A stretch of DNA of 64,000 nt from an uncultured Clostridia bacterium (GCA_934632155.1 CAKTXZ010000008.1:1-64000); one strand, 5' to 3'. Shown: positions 43,498-52,624, counted from the stretch's first letter. The notes: generated from the letters alone by a model not told the origin. Numbers and translations are program-made.

Positions 43498-43535
43498 AAG
43501 CGGCTGCCTCGGAATAAACCGAAGCAGCCGCTTTT
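43498..43535. terminator. Terminator shared by convergent transcripts
   Basis: AAGCGGCTGC (43498-43507) pairs with GCAGCCGCTT (43523-43532), with an inner CGG/CCG, followed by TTG. It lies between the GH39-like gene and the end of the minus-strand nuclease operon. Confidence 0.75.
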
Positions 43536-43564
43536 GAAATGACGCTTTGCCAGGCGAAACGCGA

Positions 43565-44893
43565 TTAGTTCGCCTTGATAACGTTCAGCAGCGTGCAGCC
43601 CTTATCAAACTCCACGGTGCCCTTGTAATTCTTGATCGTGCCGTTGACGGTAATCACGTCACCGACAGCCAGCGTATCCGCGCCTTCGCCGGAGAGGCGA
43701 TAGCACTGCACGGTGTATTCCTCCAGACCGGCGGGAACGATATCCACCGTGATGTTCTGGTACTGATCGCTCCAAGCGGTGGGAATGCGCACGATCGTGC
43801 CCGTCATGGTGGAGGCGGCGGTCATTGCGGCGCCTTCTTCCAGCTTATAGCCCTTGAGCGCGGTGCGCACATCGACCACGGCGGCGGCGTCAATCAGCTT
43901 GCAGCCCTTATCGAATTCGATGGTGCCCTTGTAATTCTTGATCGTGCCGACCACGCCGATCTCGTCGCCCACAGCCAGCTTCTCCGCGCCCTCGCCGGAG
44001 AGGCGGAAGCACTGGATGGACTGTTCTTCCTTACCGTCGCAGACGATGGTGACGGTGATGTTCTTGTATTCATCGCTCCACGCGGTATCGATCTTGACGA
44101 TCGTGCCGGCCAGCGCGGTGGGGGCGCTCATGGCCGCGCCGCTTTCCAGCGCGTAAGCCGCGTCCAGAATAGCGGCCTGACTGACGATTTCGCCAAAGCC
44201 GATCAGCTTGCAGCCCTTATCGAATTCGATGGTGCCCTTGTAATTCTTGATCGTGCCCTCTACCGTGATCTGATCGCCAACGGCCAGCTTTTCCGCGCCC
44301 TCGCCGGAGAGGCGGTAGCACTGGATGGGCTGATCGGCCAGATCGCCGACCTGAATGGTGACGGTGATGTTTTTGTATTCATCGCTCCACGCGGTGTCGA
44401 TCTTGGTGACCGTGCCGAAGAGACGCTGCGGCTTGCTCATCGCCGCGCCGTCGTCCAGCTTATAGCCCGCGGCCACGATGTCGGCATAGCTCATTTCCAG
44501 AATCACGGCGGGCATGATGCGCTCGTAGGAAACGGAAATCGTTTTGCCCTCGGGGGAGGTGACGGTAGCGGTCAGGGTATAGGCGGCGTCCTTGGGATTT
44601 TCATCGTCCAGATCCACCAGCGCCTTGCCTTCTTCAGCGGGAACGATCTTGATGGTGTCCAGATCGACCGTCCATTCGACGGGATACTTCACGCCGTCGA
44701 TCATCAGCTGGGAAACGACCTGATAATCCTCCGCGGTGGTGGTAACCTTGCCGCGGGTCTTGTTCTTATACATGAAATCCAGCAGCGCTTTGGCGGAGAG
44801 CAGGTTTTCATCGGTTTCCTCGGCAGCCGCGAAGCCGGCGAACATGGTCAGGCACAGCATGAGCGCCGTCAGCATTGCAAGAAACTTTTTCAT
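43565..44893 (-). CDS. Secreted protein with three near-identical OB-fold-like repeats
   Basis: A 442-residue exported protein. A signal peptide (MKKFLAMLTALMLCLTMFAGFAAA-EE) is followed by an Ig-like (atrophied Big-type) domain (about 30-130, ending TVTSPEGKTISVSYERIMPAV). Three repeats of about 75 residues follow, with cores near 158-231, 261-334 and 362-436. Each carries a GTI-KI-TAWSDEYKNITVTI strand pattern, CYRLSGEGAEKLAVGD and GTIKNYKGTIEFDKGCKLI. The pattern is that of OB-fold domains; the C-terminal domain of the upstream nuclease is similar (GKTIDVRGFIKSYHGNYQIKVFACKAI). It is last gene of the operon, 20 bases after the nuclease. It may bind nucleic acid or oligosaccharide outside the cell (inference). 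Confidence 0.75.
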   Translation of the reverse strand: MKKFLAMLTALMLCLTMFAGFAAAEETDENLLSAKALLDFMYKNKTRGKVTTTAEDYQVVSQLMIDGVKYPVEWTVDLDTIKIVPAEEGKALVDLDDENPKDAAYTLTATVTSPEGKTISVSYERIMPAVILEMSYADIVAAGYKLDDGAAMSKPQRLFGTVTKIDTAWSDEYKNITVTIQVGDLADQPIQCYRLSGEGAEKLAVGDQITVEGTIKNYKGTIEFDKGCKLIGFGEIVSQAAILDAAYALESGAAMSAPTALAGTIVKIDTAWSDEYKNITVTIVCDGKEEQSIQCFRLSGEGAEKLAVGDEIGVVGTIKNYKGTIEFDKGCKLIDAAAVVDVRTALKGYKLEEGAAMTAASTMTGTIVRIPTAWSDQYQNITVDIVPAGLEEYTVQCYRLSGEGADTLAVGDVITVNGTIKNYKGTVEFDKGCTLLNVIKAN

Positions 44894-44913
44894 GTTGTTC
44901 GCTCCTTTACTTA

Positions 44914-46218
44914 TTATTCGGTAGAAACGGTAATCGCCTTGCAGGCGAAGACCTTGATCTGATAGTTTCCGTGATACGACTTGATGAAGCCGCGCACATC
45001 GATCGTCTTGCCCAGCAGGCTTTCCGGGTTGACGGGGGCGTTGTTTTCGTCATAGAGCGGCGCGGTACGCACCGAGACGGGCAGTTCGTCCGCTTCGCAG
45101 GCGAGCGTCGCCTCGCCGTTATCGTCCGATGCCACGCTCAGCACCTTCAGCCCCTTGACCTCGACGGACGTATCCATCAAAAGCGCGGCGAGCGGGAAGG
45201 CTTCCTCGCCCTCTGCCGTTTCGACGGTCATCGTCTGTGCGTTGAGCGCCGCGGCGGAGAGGGGCGTATAGGCGGGCTGATGACCGCCGCTGAGCTTCTG
45301 AACGTTGCCGGCGTCCTTGGGGCGCATGACGCGATAGGTCAGGCCGGATACCTGATACGCATCGCCCGCCTCATAGTAGGACACCGTGCCCACGATGCGG
45401 CTTTCGTTGCCGGTGCTCAGGATGTTCAGGCCTTCGCCGTTCATATTGAAGCCGTAATACACCGACATACCGAAGTACAGGCCCGTTTCCTCATCATAAT
45501 CCTCAATGCACAGGCTGCTGCCGTCATTGACGGTGATGACACCCTTGAAGGCGACCTTCTTGCCCACATACTGCGGCAGATTGCAGCGCAGCTCGCGCAG
45601 CGTCAGCTCAATTGCGTCGCCGTAGTAGAAATCCGGGTCGCGCTTTCCGGAGAAAACGTTCAGCTTTTTTTCCTGCGCCTGCCGAAGCGCAGCGGCGCAG
45701 GTTGAGCCGTAGCGATTCTGAGCGGAGGAATAGCCGATGGCCAGCCCGTTTTGCAGAATCTCAATGTTCAGGTTGCGATAGTCCGGCATATCGGCGGTTT
45801 TGTACCATACCCAGACCAGATACCGCGAGCCGGTGGAATCGATATTCCAGCGGTCGTCGTCCGATTCAAGGATGATCGAGGTGGCGGCGGAAAGCCTTTC
45901 ACGCGTGAAGGCGGCGGCCTTCATGCCGTATTCCTCAATCCTGCCGGTGCATTCGGGGGTGTTAAGCGCCAGATACCGCGCCTTGAGCACGCCGGAGGGC
46001 GCGACGGAGACAGGCACGTTAAAATGCGTGGTATCGCCGTCCACAAAGCTGCGGACGGTGACCTCCTGCTTGAGCGTTTCCGAGCGCATGTCCAGCCGGA
46101 CGGAGGCGGCGAAGTCGGTTACGCCGTCCTCCGCCCAAGCGGAGCATACGATGAAAAAACAGCTCAGCAGCGCGCACAGCGCGATGCGCCTTGCGGCGCG
46201 ATGCAGGGATACGTTCAT
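44914..46218 (-). CDS. Secreted staphylococcal-nuclease-like protein with C-terminal OB-fold domains
   Basis: A 434-residue exported protein with a signal peptide ending near SAWA-ED. The thermonuclease (SNase) domain lies at about residues 50-190: VRSFVDGDTTHFNV, LKARYLALNTPECTGR (Arg and TPE as in active SNases), DSTGSRYLVWVWY and LNIEILQNGLAI. Two beta-rich OB-like units follow (about 212-300 and 350-432). SNase plus OB folds recalls the wall nuclease YhcR of B. subtilis, although no nucleotidase domain is present here. It lies directly downstream of an ABC importer operon and upstream of the triple OB protein, pointing to extracellular nucleic-acid breakdown. Confidence 0.83.
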   Translation of the reverse strand: MNVSLHRAARRIALCALLSCFFIVCSAWAEDGVTDFAASVRLDMRSETLKQEVTVRSFVDGDTTHFNVPVSVAPSGVLKARYLALNTPECTGRIEEYGMKAAAFTRERLSAATSIILESDDDRWNIDSTGSRYLVWVWYKTADMPDYRNLNIEILQNGLAIGYSSAQNRYGSTCAAALRQAQEKKLNVFSGKRDPDFYYGDAIELTLRELRCNLPQYVGKKVAFKGVITVNDGSSLCIEDYDEETGLYFGMSVYYGFNMNGEGLNILSTGNESRIVGTVSYYEAGDAYQVSGLTYRVMRPKDAGNVQKLSGGHQPAYTPLSAAALNAQTMTVETAEGEEAFPLAALLMDTSVEVKGLKVLSVASDDNGEATLACEADELPVSVRTAPLYDENNAPVNPESLLGKTIDVRGFIKSYHGNYQIKVFACKAITVSTE

Positions 46219-46231
46219 TTTCCGTTATGCC

Positions 46232-47629
46232 TTAATAGGCGTATTCGCATTCGTCGATCGCGTCCTCAAAGGCAGCCTCGATCGCGGCGTCCACGTTGCC
46301 GTTATCCGGCAGGGTGAGGCACTTGGCCAGCAGCGCGCCGACCTGATCGCGCGCCGTGGAGGAGCCGAGGAAGGCGGGGGAGGTGTAGTAGGTATCCGCC
46401 TGCGCCAGACAGACCTTCGCGCTCAGCGCGGAGATGTAGTCGCCGCCGTCGGCCTTGGCCACGAAATCGGCGTACGCTTCGTTATTGGCCACGGACTTGA
46501 GCACGGGCACATAGCCGGAGGCAACGGAGAATTCGGCCTGGAAATCGACGTTGGTGGTCAGATACTTGATGAACAGCCAGGAAGCGACAACCTCCTGCGG
46601 GTTGCTCTTTTTGAAGATGCAGACGCTGGGGCCCTGAGAGATGGCCTTCTTGTTGTTTTCGTTCACCTGCGGAATGGGCGCGATGCCAACCTCAAAGGGA
46701 TAAGCGTCGTTGACCTTGCTGGGGCGCTGATGCGTCGCGCCGGCGGAGGAGCCGATGCCCATATAGCTCTTGGTTTCGCCGGTGGAGGTGAACAGGCCGG
46801 AGGTGTACGCGCCATAGAGCTTCTGGGTGGACAGATAGCCCTTCTGATACCAGGAGCGGAACATCTTCACAAAGTCGCGGTTGGTTTCGTTATTAAAGAG
46901 GAAATGGTCGCCGGTGGCGCTGGTGTAGGGAGAGCCGTACTGCTCGCACATGGTGATGAACCAGTTCGCCTCGCTGTCATAGCCCAGCGGGATGGAGTTG
47001 GGGTCGATCTCCTTGATCTGCTTGCAGACGTTCTCCAGCTCTTCCCACGTGGTGGGAACGGTCAGATTGTTCGCGTCAAAGAAGGTCTTGTTGTAATAGA
47101 ACACCTCGGTGGACTTGGAGAAGGGCAGGGTGTACATGAGACCGTCGCCGAACTGGCGGCCTTCCTCGTAGTAGCCCTCGATGAAGTCGGCCTTCTGCTC
47201 GTCCGTCAGACCGATGATTTCCTTGGTGCCGTCGCCGCGAACCGCTTCCGCCTTGCTGTCGATGAGCGCGTCGAGCGTCTGCACGGCCTTGGCCTGATTG
47301 TACAGCGCTACGTGGTCGGCGTAGCAGTAGGCAATGTTGGGCTGACGGCCAACCATGATCTCGGTGGTGATCTGGTCGCGCACGTCGTCATAGCTGCCCA
47401 CAACGGTGGTTTCGACATGGATGTTGGGGTAGAGCTTGTTGAACTCTTCGATGTAGGCGTCCAGCACGGCCTTGAGGTTCGTGCCCATGCTGTGGTAGAA
47501 GCTGATGGTCACTTCGCTGCCGTCATATCCCTCGGCGGGCACCACAAAGCCGTTGTCGGCCAGCGCGGCGCCGGTCATGGTCAGGAGCATGGCAGCAATC
47601 AGGATGGCTGCGAGGAGTTTTTTCATCAT
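46232..47629 (-). CDS. Extracellular solute-binding protein, family 1 (UgpB/MalE-like)
   Basis: A 465-residue exported binding protein; the signal peptide is MMKKLLAAILIAAMLLTMTGAALA without a lipobox Cys. The mature part has family 1 features: VTISFYHSMGTNLKAVLDAYIEEFNKLYPNIHVET, YNKTFFDANNLTVPTTWEELENVCKQI and GIAPIPQVNENNKKAISQGPSVCIFKKS. It is closest in style to UgpB, the glycerol-3-phosphate/glycerophosphodiester receptor. AAGGAAGGAAAAC precedes the ATG pair at 47629/47626. The permease genes lie directly upstream and the secreted nuclease gene downstream. Confidence 0.9.
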   Translation of the reverse strand: MMKKLLAAILIAAMLLTMTGAALADNGFVVPAEGYDGSEVTISFYHSMGTNLKAVLDAYIEEFNKLYPNIHVETTVVGSYDDVRDQITTEIMVGRQPNIAYCYADHVALYNQAKAVQTLDALIDSKAEAVRGDGTKEIIGLTDEQKADFIEGYYEEGRQFGDGLMYTLPFSKSTEVFYYNKTFFDANNLTVPTTWEELENVCKQIKEIDPNSIPLGYDSEANWFITMCEQYGSPYTSATGDHFLFNNETNRDFVKMFRSWYQKGYLSTQKLYGAYTSGLFTSTGETKSYMGIGSSAGATHQRPSKVNDAYPFEVGIAPIPQVNENNKKAISQGPSVCIFKKSNPQEVVASWLFIKYLTTNVDFQAEFSVASGYVPVLKSVANNEAYADFVAKADGGDYISALSAKVCLAQADTYYTSPAFLGSSTARDQVGALLAKCLTLPDNGNVDAAIEAAFEDAIDECEYAY

Positions 47630-47705
47630 GATGTTTTCCTTCCTTCCGTTTTTTGTTTGGAATGTATGCGACAGGCCTTGCGGCCTATTCACCTCAAGAA
47701 GGGAA

Positions 47706-48599
47706 TCAGCCCTTGATTCCGCTGCGGCTCACGCCGGACATGATGTATTTGCGCAGGAACACGAATACCAGAAACAGCGGCGCGGAAACCAGCGCCACGG
47801 CGGCCATCTGAACGGGATAGTTGACGTCGCCGGTGGTATCGGTGAAGGCGTTGCGCAGGCCGTTGGTAATCAGGCGGTGCGCCTCGTCGTTGGCGACCAG
47901 ACGCGGCCAGATGTAGCTATTCCACGCGCCCATCATTTTGAGAATGGTGATGGAAATCAGCGTGGGCAAGGCGAGGGGCACCATGACCTTCCACAGGTAT
48001 TTCCAATCGCTTGTGCCGTCCACCTTGGCGGCCAGATACAGTTCGTTGGGAATTTGCAGGAAATTCTGGCGCAGAAGGTAGATGTAAAACACGCTGACGA
48101 GGAAGGGCACGATCAAAACGGTGTAGGTGTTGATCCAGCCGAAGGTGGTCACGGTGGCGTAATTGGTGATGGTGAACAATTCGCCCGGGATCATCATGGT
48201 GGCCAGCAGCGCGGCGAAGAGCAGCTCCTTGCCCTTAAATTGCAGGCGCGCGAAGGCAAAGGCCGTCAGAATCGTGATGAAAAGGGAAAGCAGCGTGGAA
48301 ACCAGACCGACGATCATGGTGTTGAGGAACAGCCGCCCCAGATTGGCCGTGGTGAACGCCGTGGCGTAGTTGGAGAACAGCAGCATCTGCGGCCAGAAGG
48401 TCGGCTTGCTCAGGCGATATTCGGCCAGCGATTTGACAGAGGAAATGAGCATCCAGTAGAAGGGAAAGAGCACGATGAGCGCCATGACGCACAGGAACGC
48501 GTAAACCAGCAGGTAATACATGCATTTGCCGATCGTCTGCCGCGACGCTTCCTTGTGAATGTTTCGCCCGTGCATGGAAATCATTTTTTCTTGTGACAT
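47706..48599 (-). CDS. Carbohydrate ABC transporter permease, UgpE/MalG type
   Basis: A 297-residue inner-membrane permease with six helices and the binding-protein-dependent transport signature EAA loop (ELYLAAKVDGTSDWKYLWKVMVPLALPTLIS). It forms the second half of the importer channel. The ATG follows GAGAGGTGCGCC. It is separated by 10 bases from the partner permease. Confidence 0.93.
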   Translation of the reverse strand: MSQEKMISMHGRNIHKEASRQTIGKCMYYLLVYAFLCVMALIVLFPFYWMLISSVKSLAEYRLSKPTFWPQMLLFSNYATAFTTANLGRLFLNTMIVGLVSTLLSLFITILTAFAFARLQFKGKELLFAALLATMMIPGELFTITNYATVTTFGWINTYTVLIVPFLVSVFYIYLLRQNFLQIPNELYLAAKVDGTSDWKYLWKVMVPLALPTLISITILKMMGAWNSYIWPRLVANDEAHRLITNGLRNAFTDTTGDVNYPVQMAAVALVSAPLFLVFVFLRKYIMSGVSRSGIKG

Positions 48600-48609
48600 G
48601 GCGCACCTC

Positions 48610-49554
48610 TCAATAATGCACGCGCTTCTTGCTGACCTGCAGGTTCAGCAGGGTGACAACGAGGATGAGGGCGAAGAGAATCAGCGCGGCGGCGCTTGCG
48701 CGGCCCTGATTGTTGGTCTTGAGCGAATCATAAATGAAGCCGACCATGGTATTCAGGCGCCCCGCGTCGTCCGGCGGGCCCATGGTTTCGCCGAAGATGC
48801 CCACGATGCTGGTGTATTCCTTAAAGCCGCCGATGAAGCCGGTAATGACGACATACGCCAGCATGGGGGAGAGCAGCGGCACGGTGATGCGGGTGAAGAT
48901 GCGGCGGCGCGAGGCGCTGTCCACCTTCGCCGCGTCGTAGTATTGCTTGTTGATGCTTTGCAGGCCGCCCAGGAGGATGAGGATCTTGAAGGGCAGCGCG
49001 TTCCATACGATGTAGACGATCATGACCACCAGATTGGCTGTGTAGGATGAGCCGTAATTGATCCAGTTAATGCGCTGACCGCCGAAAAATTCGATGACGT
49101 TGTTGATGATGCCCGCCGTAACGACGATTTCCTGATCGGTGCCGTAGAAGCTGCCCACGATATTGAACATGGCGGCGAAAACCATGCCGATGGCGATGGA
49201 ATTGGTGACGTAGGGCAGGAAGAAAATCGTCTGAAGCGCCTTGCGCAGGGGCTTGATGGCGTTGAGCGCCACAGCGATGAGCAGCGCCAGCACGGTGGAA
49301 ATGGGAACTGTCCACACGCAGAGCAGCACGGTGTTTTTCATGCAGCTGACAAAGCGGCGGTAGCTGATGACCTTGGTGAAATTACCGATGCCGAAGGCGA
49401 AGCTTCGCCCGCCCGCCGCGTCCAGCCCGCGGTAGCCCTCCAGCAGCGACATGCGCACCGTGTTGAAGATGGGCCACACGGTAAAAACCAGCAAAAGGAG
49501 GATCGCCGGGGCAAGGTAAAGCCATGCCTTCCATTGCTTGTTGCTGTCGACCAT
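48610..49554 (-). CDS. Carbohydrate ABC transporter permease, UgpA/MalF type
   Basis: A 314-residue six-helix permease with the EAA loop QYYDAAKVDSASRRRIFTRITVPLLSPMLAY. The N-terminal YLAPAILLLLVFTVWPIFNTVRMSL is typical of MalF/UgpA proteins. The ATG at 49554 is one base after the ATPase stop and has GAGGTGA upstream, so it is tightly coupled. Confidence 0.93.
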   Translation of the reverse strand: MVDSNKQWKAWLYLAPAILLLLVFTVWPIFNTVRMSLLEGYRGLDAAGGRSFAFGIGNFTKVISYRRFVSCMKNTVLLCVWTVPISTVLALLIAVALNAIKPLRKALQTIFFLPYVTNSIAIGMVFAAMFNIVGSFYGTDQEIVVTAGIINNVIEFFGGQRINWINYGSSYTANLVVMIVYIVWNALPFKILILLGGLQSINKQYYDAAKVDSASRRRIFTRITVPLLSPMLAYVVITGFIGGFKEYTSIVGIFGETMGPPDDAGRLNTMVGFIYDSLKTNNQGRASAAALILFALILVVTLLNLQVSKKRVHY

Positions 49555-49555
49555 C

Positions 49556-50683
49556 TTACTTCACCTCGCCGTCCGCTTCGGGCCGCACGGAAAATTCGAT
49601 GCGTTCTTCCGTTTCCTTGTTGAAGATGAAAAGCTTATGCGGCTTTATGTCATAGCGCACGTATTCGCCGTTCATGTCAACCTTATTGTCTGCGTTGATA
49701 ATGGAACGCACCAGCGGGTTCAGGGAGGCAACGTGCGTGGAAACGACGCTCATATCGCGCCCCATGATTTCCAAGTTCTGCGGGCGGCAGCGAAGCGCGC
49801 CGGTATCGCTGAGCGCAAAGCCCTCCGGCCGAATGCCGACGACGACATCCTGATCGGGCAGGTCGCCTACGTCCAGCACGTCGTCTTCGCCGATCAGGAG
49901 ACGGCCGCCGCAGATGCGGCCGGAGAAGACGTTGATGGGCGGCGTGCCAAGGAATCGGGCGACAAAGAGGTTGGTCGGGCTGTCGTAAACCTCCTGCGGC
50001 TTGCCGATTTGCTGCACAACGCCCAGCTTCATGACCACGATCATGTCGGAGATGGACATGGCCTCCTCCTGATCGTGGGTGACAAAGACGGTGGTAATCT
50101 TCGTTTCCTTTTGAATGCGGCGGATTTCTTCGCGCGTCTGCAGGCGAAGGCGCGCGTCCAGATTGGACAGGGGCTCGTCCAGCAGGAGCACCCTGGGCAT
50201 TTTCACCAACGCGCGGGCGATGGCGACGCGCTGCTGCTGCCCGCCGGAAAGCTCGCTGGGCTTACGATCCATCAATTCTTCGATCTGCACCAGCTTGGCC
50301 ACCTGATAGGCCTGATCCAGCATTTGCTGCTTGGTGAGCTTGTCTGCGCCCTTGAGGTTCTGCAGCGGAAAAAGGATGTTTTGCTTGACCGTCATGTGCG
50401 GGTAGAGCGCGTAGTTCTGGAACACCAGCCCGATGCCGCGCTTTTCGGTGGACAGCGCGGTCACATCGTCGTCGCCGAAGAAAATCTGGCCGTCGGTGGG
50501 CTTTTGCAGGCCGCTGATCATATACAGCGTGGTGCTCTTGCCGCAGCCGGACGGCCCGAGCAGGCCGATGAGCTGGCCGTCGGGAATGGTGAAATTAAAG
50601 TTGTTGACCGCAACGACCTCGTCCGAGCTTTTTCTGTTCCGGCTGGGAAAGATTTTGGTCAGATTCTGCAGAACGATTTTCAT
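49556..50683 (-). CDS. ugpC: ABC transporter ATP-binding protein, UgpC/MsmK type
   Basis: A 375-residue ATPase of the sugar (CUT1) importer class. Motifs are Walker A GPSGCGKST, the LSGGQQQRVAIARAL signature, Walker B VLLLDEPLSNLD, the H-loop FVTHDQEEA and a C-terminal regulatory OB/TOBE domain (VGIRPEGFALSD). It is unusual for such ATPases to be encoded first in a dedicated operon; they are often shared by many importers. The start follows GAGGAGAAGGGGAATTAT. Confidence 0.95.
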   Translation of the reverse strand: MKIVLQNLTKIFPSRNRKSSDEVVAVNNFNFTIPDGQLIGLLGPSGCGKSTTLYMISGLQKPTDGQIFFGDDDVTALSTEKRGIGLVFQNYALYPHMTVKQNILFPLQNLKGADKLTKQQMLDQAYQVAKLVQIEELMDRKPSELSGGQQQRVAIARALVKMPRVLLLDEPLSNLDARLRLQTREEIRRIQKETKITTVFVTHDQEEAMSISDMIVVMKLGVVQQIGKPQEVYDSPTNLFVARFLGTPPINVFSGRICGGRLLIGEDDVLDVGDLPDQDVVVGIRPEGFALSDTGALRCRPQNLEIMGRDMSVVSTHVASLNPLVRSIINADNKVDMNGEYVRYDIKPHKLFIFNKETEERIEFSVRPEADGEVK

Positions 50684-50722
50684 ATAATTCCCCTTCTCCT
50701 CCTGTTGCCGTGGCGGTTATTG

Positions 50723-51484
50723 TCAATACGGCGCGACGGCGGCCGCCTCGGCGTGCTTTTTTTCTTTATAGGCGATCATAGCTTCCCGGCTGTCAAAGAT
50801 CATCTGGCTGGCGTAATCCACAACCACCGTGCCCGCCATCAGATCATGAATGGGCGAATTTGTGCGCGTCGCGATGAGGAGAATCAGCTGCAGCAGCGCG
50901 ATGAGCGCCAGCACGACCGGGCCGACGACGCCGATGACGTTCCAATAAATCATGATCAAAATCAGCGCGGGAATCATTGTCTCAATGGCGTATTTGCCCA
51001 GAAACGTGCGGATAAACATCTGTACCGCGCCGACCCTCACGCCGTTTGTTTGCATGAGCGAAAGCCCGAAGATTTTCTTGCCCAGCGTTCGCCCGTGCTT
51101 AAGCGCCAGCGGCACGGCGAATTCCAGCGCGCCGTACCCCAGCAGGATGCTCAAGGAGGCGATGAGCACGGAAAGCTGAAGCATCATTTGGTAGGCGTAA
51201 TTGGCGTCCGCGTCCGCAGATAGCGCGTCGTAGGCGGCCAGCAGCGCCTCGCGCTCCGCGTCCGTCAGCGCTTCGTATTCGGAAAGCGACAGCTGAAAGC
51301 TTACGCCGTAGGTCTCCTCATATTGGGCGTAGCACGCGTTCAGACGGTCGTAATGCCGATCGAAGCCCAGCGCTGCGGAAAGCGCCCATGCGAAAAGCAC
51401 AACCGCAATCCCCAGCAGAATCGCGTCAAAAAGAAGGGCGGAGATCCGTTTCCACATGCTTGCCTTCTGTAGATCGTCCATCAT
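50723..51484 (-). CDS. RDD-family membrane protein
   Basis: A 253-residue membrane protein with an RDD domain. The first helix is preceded by the family motif KASMWKRISALLFDAILLGIAVVLFAWAL. The conserved GRTLGKKIFGL follows the third hydrophobic stretch, and TNSPIHDLMAGTVVV follows near the end. About 60 residues between helices 1 and 2 are helical and acidic. RDD proteins are poorly understood; some affect Na+/H+ exchange or transport. It is the first gene of the seven-gene minus operon. GGAGGG lies 11 bases before the ATG pair. Confidence 0.88.
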   Translation of the reverse strand: MMDDLQKASMWKRISALLFDAILLGIAVVLFAWALSAALGFDRHYDRLNACYAQYEETYGVSFQLSLSEYEALTDAEREALLAAYDALSADADANYAYQMMLQLSVLIASLSILLGYGALEFAVPLALKHGRTLGKKIFGLSLMQTNGVRVGAVQMFIRTFLGKYAIETMIPALILIMIYWNVIGVVGPVVLALIALLQLILLIATRTNSPIHDLMAGTVVVDYASQMIFDSREAMIAYKEKKHAEAAAVAPY

Positions 51485-51515
51485 GCGGCGAAATTCCCTC
51501 CGTGCGTGATGATAC

Positions 51516-51545
51516 GTGTCAAAAAGACACTTTTAGTACATTATA
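51516..51545 (-). promoter_or_regulatory. -10 element and inverted repeat in front of the RDD/Ugp/nuclease operon
   Basis: A minus-strand TATAAT (51545-51540) lies 56 bases before the RDD start, with no convincing -35. Immediately downstream GTGTC/GACAC (51516-51530) forms an inverted repeat across AAAAA, a candidate operator. Confidence 0.5.
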
Positions 51546-51697
51546 CCGCAAAATTCGCCAAAAGCTATATTTTTTCCGGTTTTTTCAAAAATTTCGTGAT
51601 TTGTTTGTATTCCGTAACATTTTTCGCCGTGCGTCGTATTCTTTGCTTGCAATTTGCCGCATGACGGTCGCCTCGTTATGCTGGAATGCTGCATTGA

Positions 51698-52168
51698 TTA
51701 GTCTTTTTTCTGGAATACAATGCTCATAGGATCGTTGATTTTTTCGATTTGCGCCGACGGGCAATATCCCATTTTTTCATAGAGATGAAGATTTCCGGTC
51801 TCCTGCAATATGGTATCCAAGCACCAGTGTTTGGAGCCATAGATTTGCTCTGCAGCAATGATGGCGGCCTGAGCATACCCTTTATTCCTGTGCTCCGGTA
51901 TAATCCGGATCGGAAATATTCGTTTTCTACTGCCGTCCTTCCTGTCAATTATCCGGACGGCGCCAACGTTTTTATTCCCGGCAACAATAAAGTCATAAGT
52001 TGTCCACGGCTGTTCATGCTTTGCCGTCGCCCTATCGAGGCTTTCTGCGCCGGGGCTCCTGTCATCGTTCTTATATTTCTCCAAAAGCTCTGAAAAAGCC
52101 TCGATCTGCATTTTCCATATAGTTGGCATGTCGTTTCTCGTGGCGGCTACTAATGAAACACACCCCAT
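51698..52168 (-). CDS. GNAT-family N-acetyltransferase
   Basis: A 156-residue acetyltransferase from the ATG at 52168 (MGCVSLVAATRND); a TTG at 52183 would add five residues. It has GNAT features: an N-terminal DMPTIWKMQIEAFSELLEKYKNDDRSPGAES, central GAVRIIDRKDG, the acetyl-CoA loop IIPEHRNKGYAQAAI and late HLYEKMGYCPS. Ribosome sites are weak for both starts. Base composition is more AT-rich than most of the window and the flanks are decayed non-coding DNA, which suggests a transferred gene. It runs on the minus strand with no operon partner. Confidence 0.78.
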   Translation of the reverse strand: MGCVSLVAATRNDMPTIWKMQIEAFSELLEKYKNDDRSPGAESLDRATAKHEQPWTTYDFIVAGNKNVGAVRIIDRKDGSRKRIFPIRIIPEHRNKGYAQAAIIAAEQIYGSKHWCLDTILQETGNLHLYEKMGYCPSAQIEKINDPMSIVFQKKD

Positions 52169-52183
52169 GCTTTTTTCCGTCAA

Positions 52184-52624
52184 ACCCCATTGTCGCTTTC
52201 TCGTCGTCCGTTATACCGAAGACGCAGGAACAATTCAACCGAAAAAACAGTCGAAACCTCCCGACCTGCGCTGTTTCCCCCGCAGGCGGCACATTGGCGG
52301 CGGAAAATCAAACGGTATCAATCTCGCGGCCTTCATGCCCGTGAATATCATTTTGGCTTGACGGAAACAGGATTTTTGCAGGAGCTTCAGCGCTTCGAGA
52401 TTGTCGCCGGCGATACGGAGAATTTGCGCCGCGTCGAAATTGACGCTCTCAGCGGAGCACGGGCGCAACGCTGCCGCGCCGCGTTTCCGCGACAAGCTAC
52501 GCGGCGAAGTTCGTTCTAAATTCTTATGCGGTTTTGCCGGAGGCGAGCGCGATGCTTGATATGCTTATTGCGGCATTTTTCACCATCGCCCGTGAAAGCA
52601 CAACGCTTTGAAAGCCGCCTAAAT
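52184..52624. other. Decayed non-coding stretch
   Basis: No gene with a ribosome site and coherent protein features. Several overlapping short frames shift into each other (for example ETGFLQELQRFEIVAGDTENLRRVEIDALSG around 52360-52460), which looks like remnants of an unidentified coding sequence. Confidence 0.35.

Noticed and set aside
45800..47716. Very long plus-strand open frames opposite the nuclease and binding-protein genes
   Set aside because: Composition is typical of antisense translation; the minus-strand genes have signal peptides, family motifs and ribosome sites.
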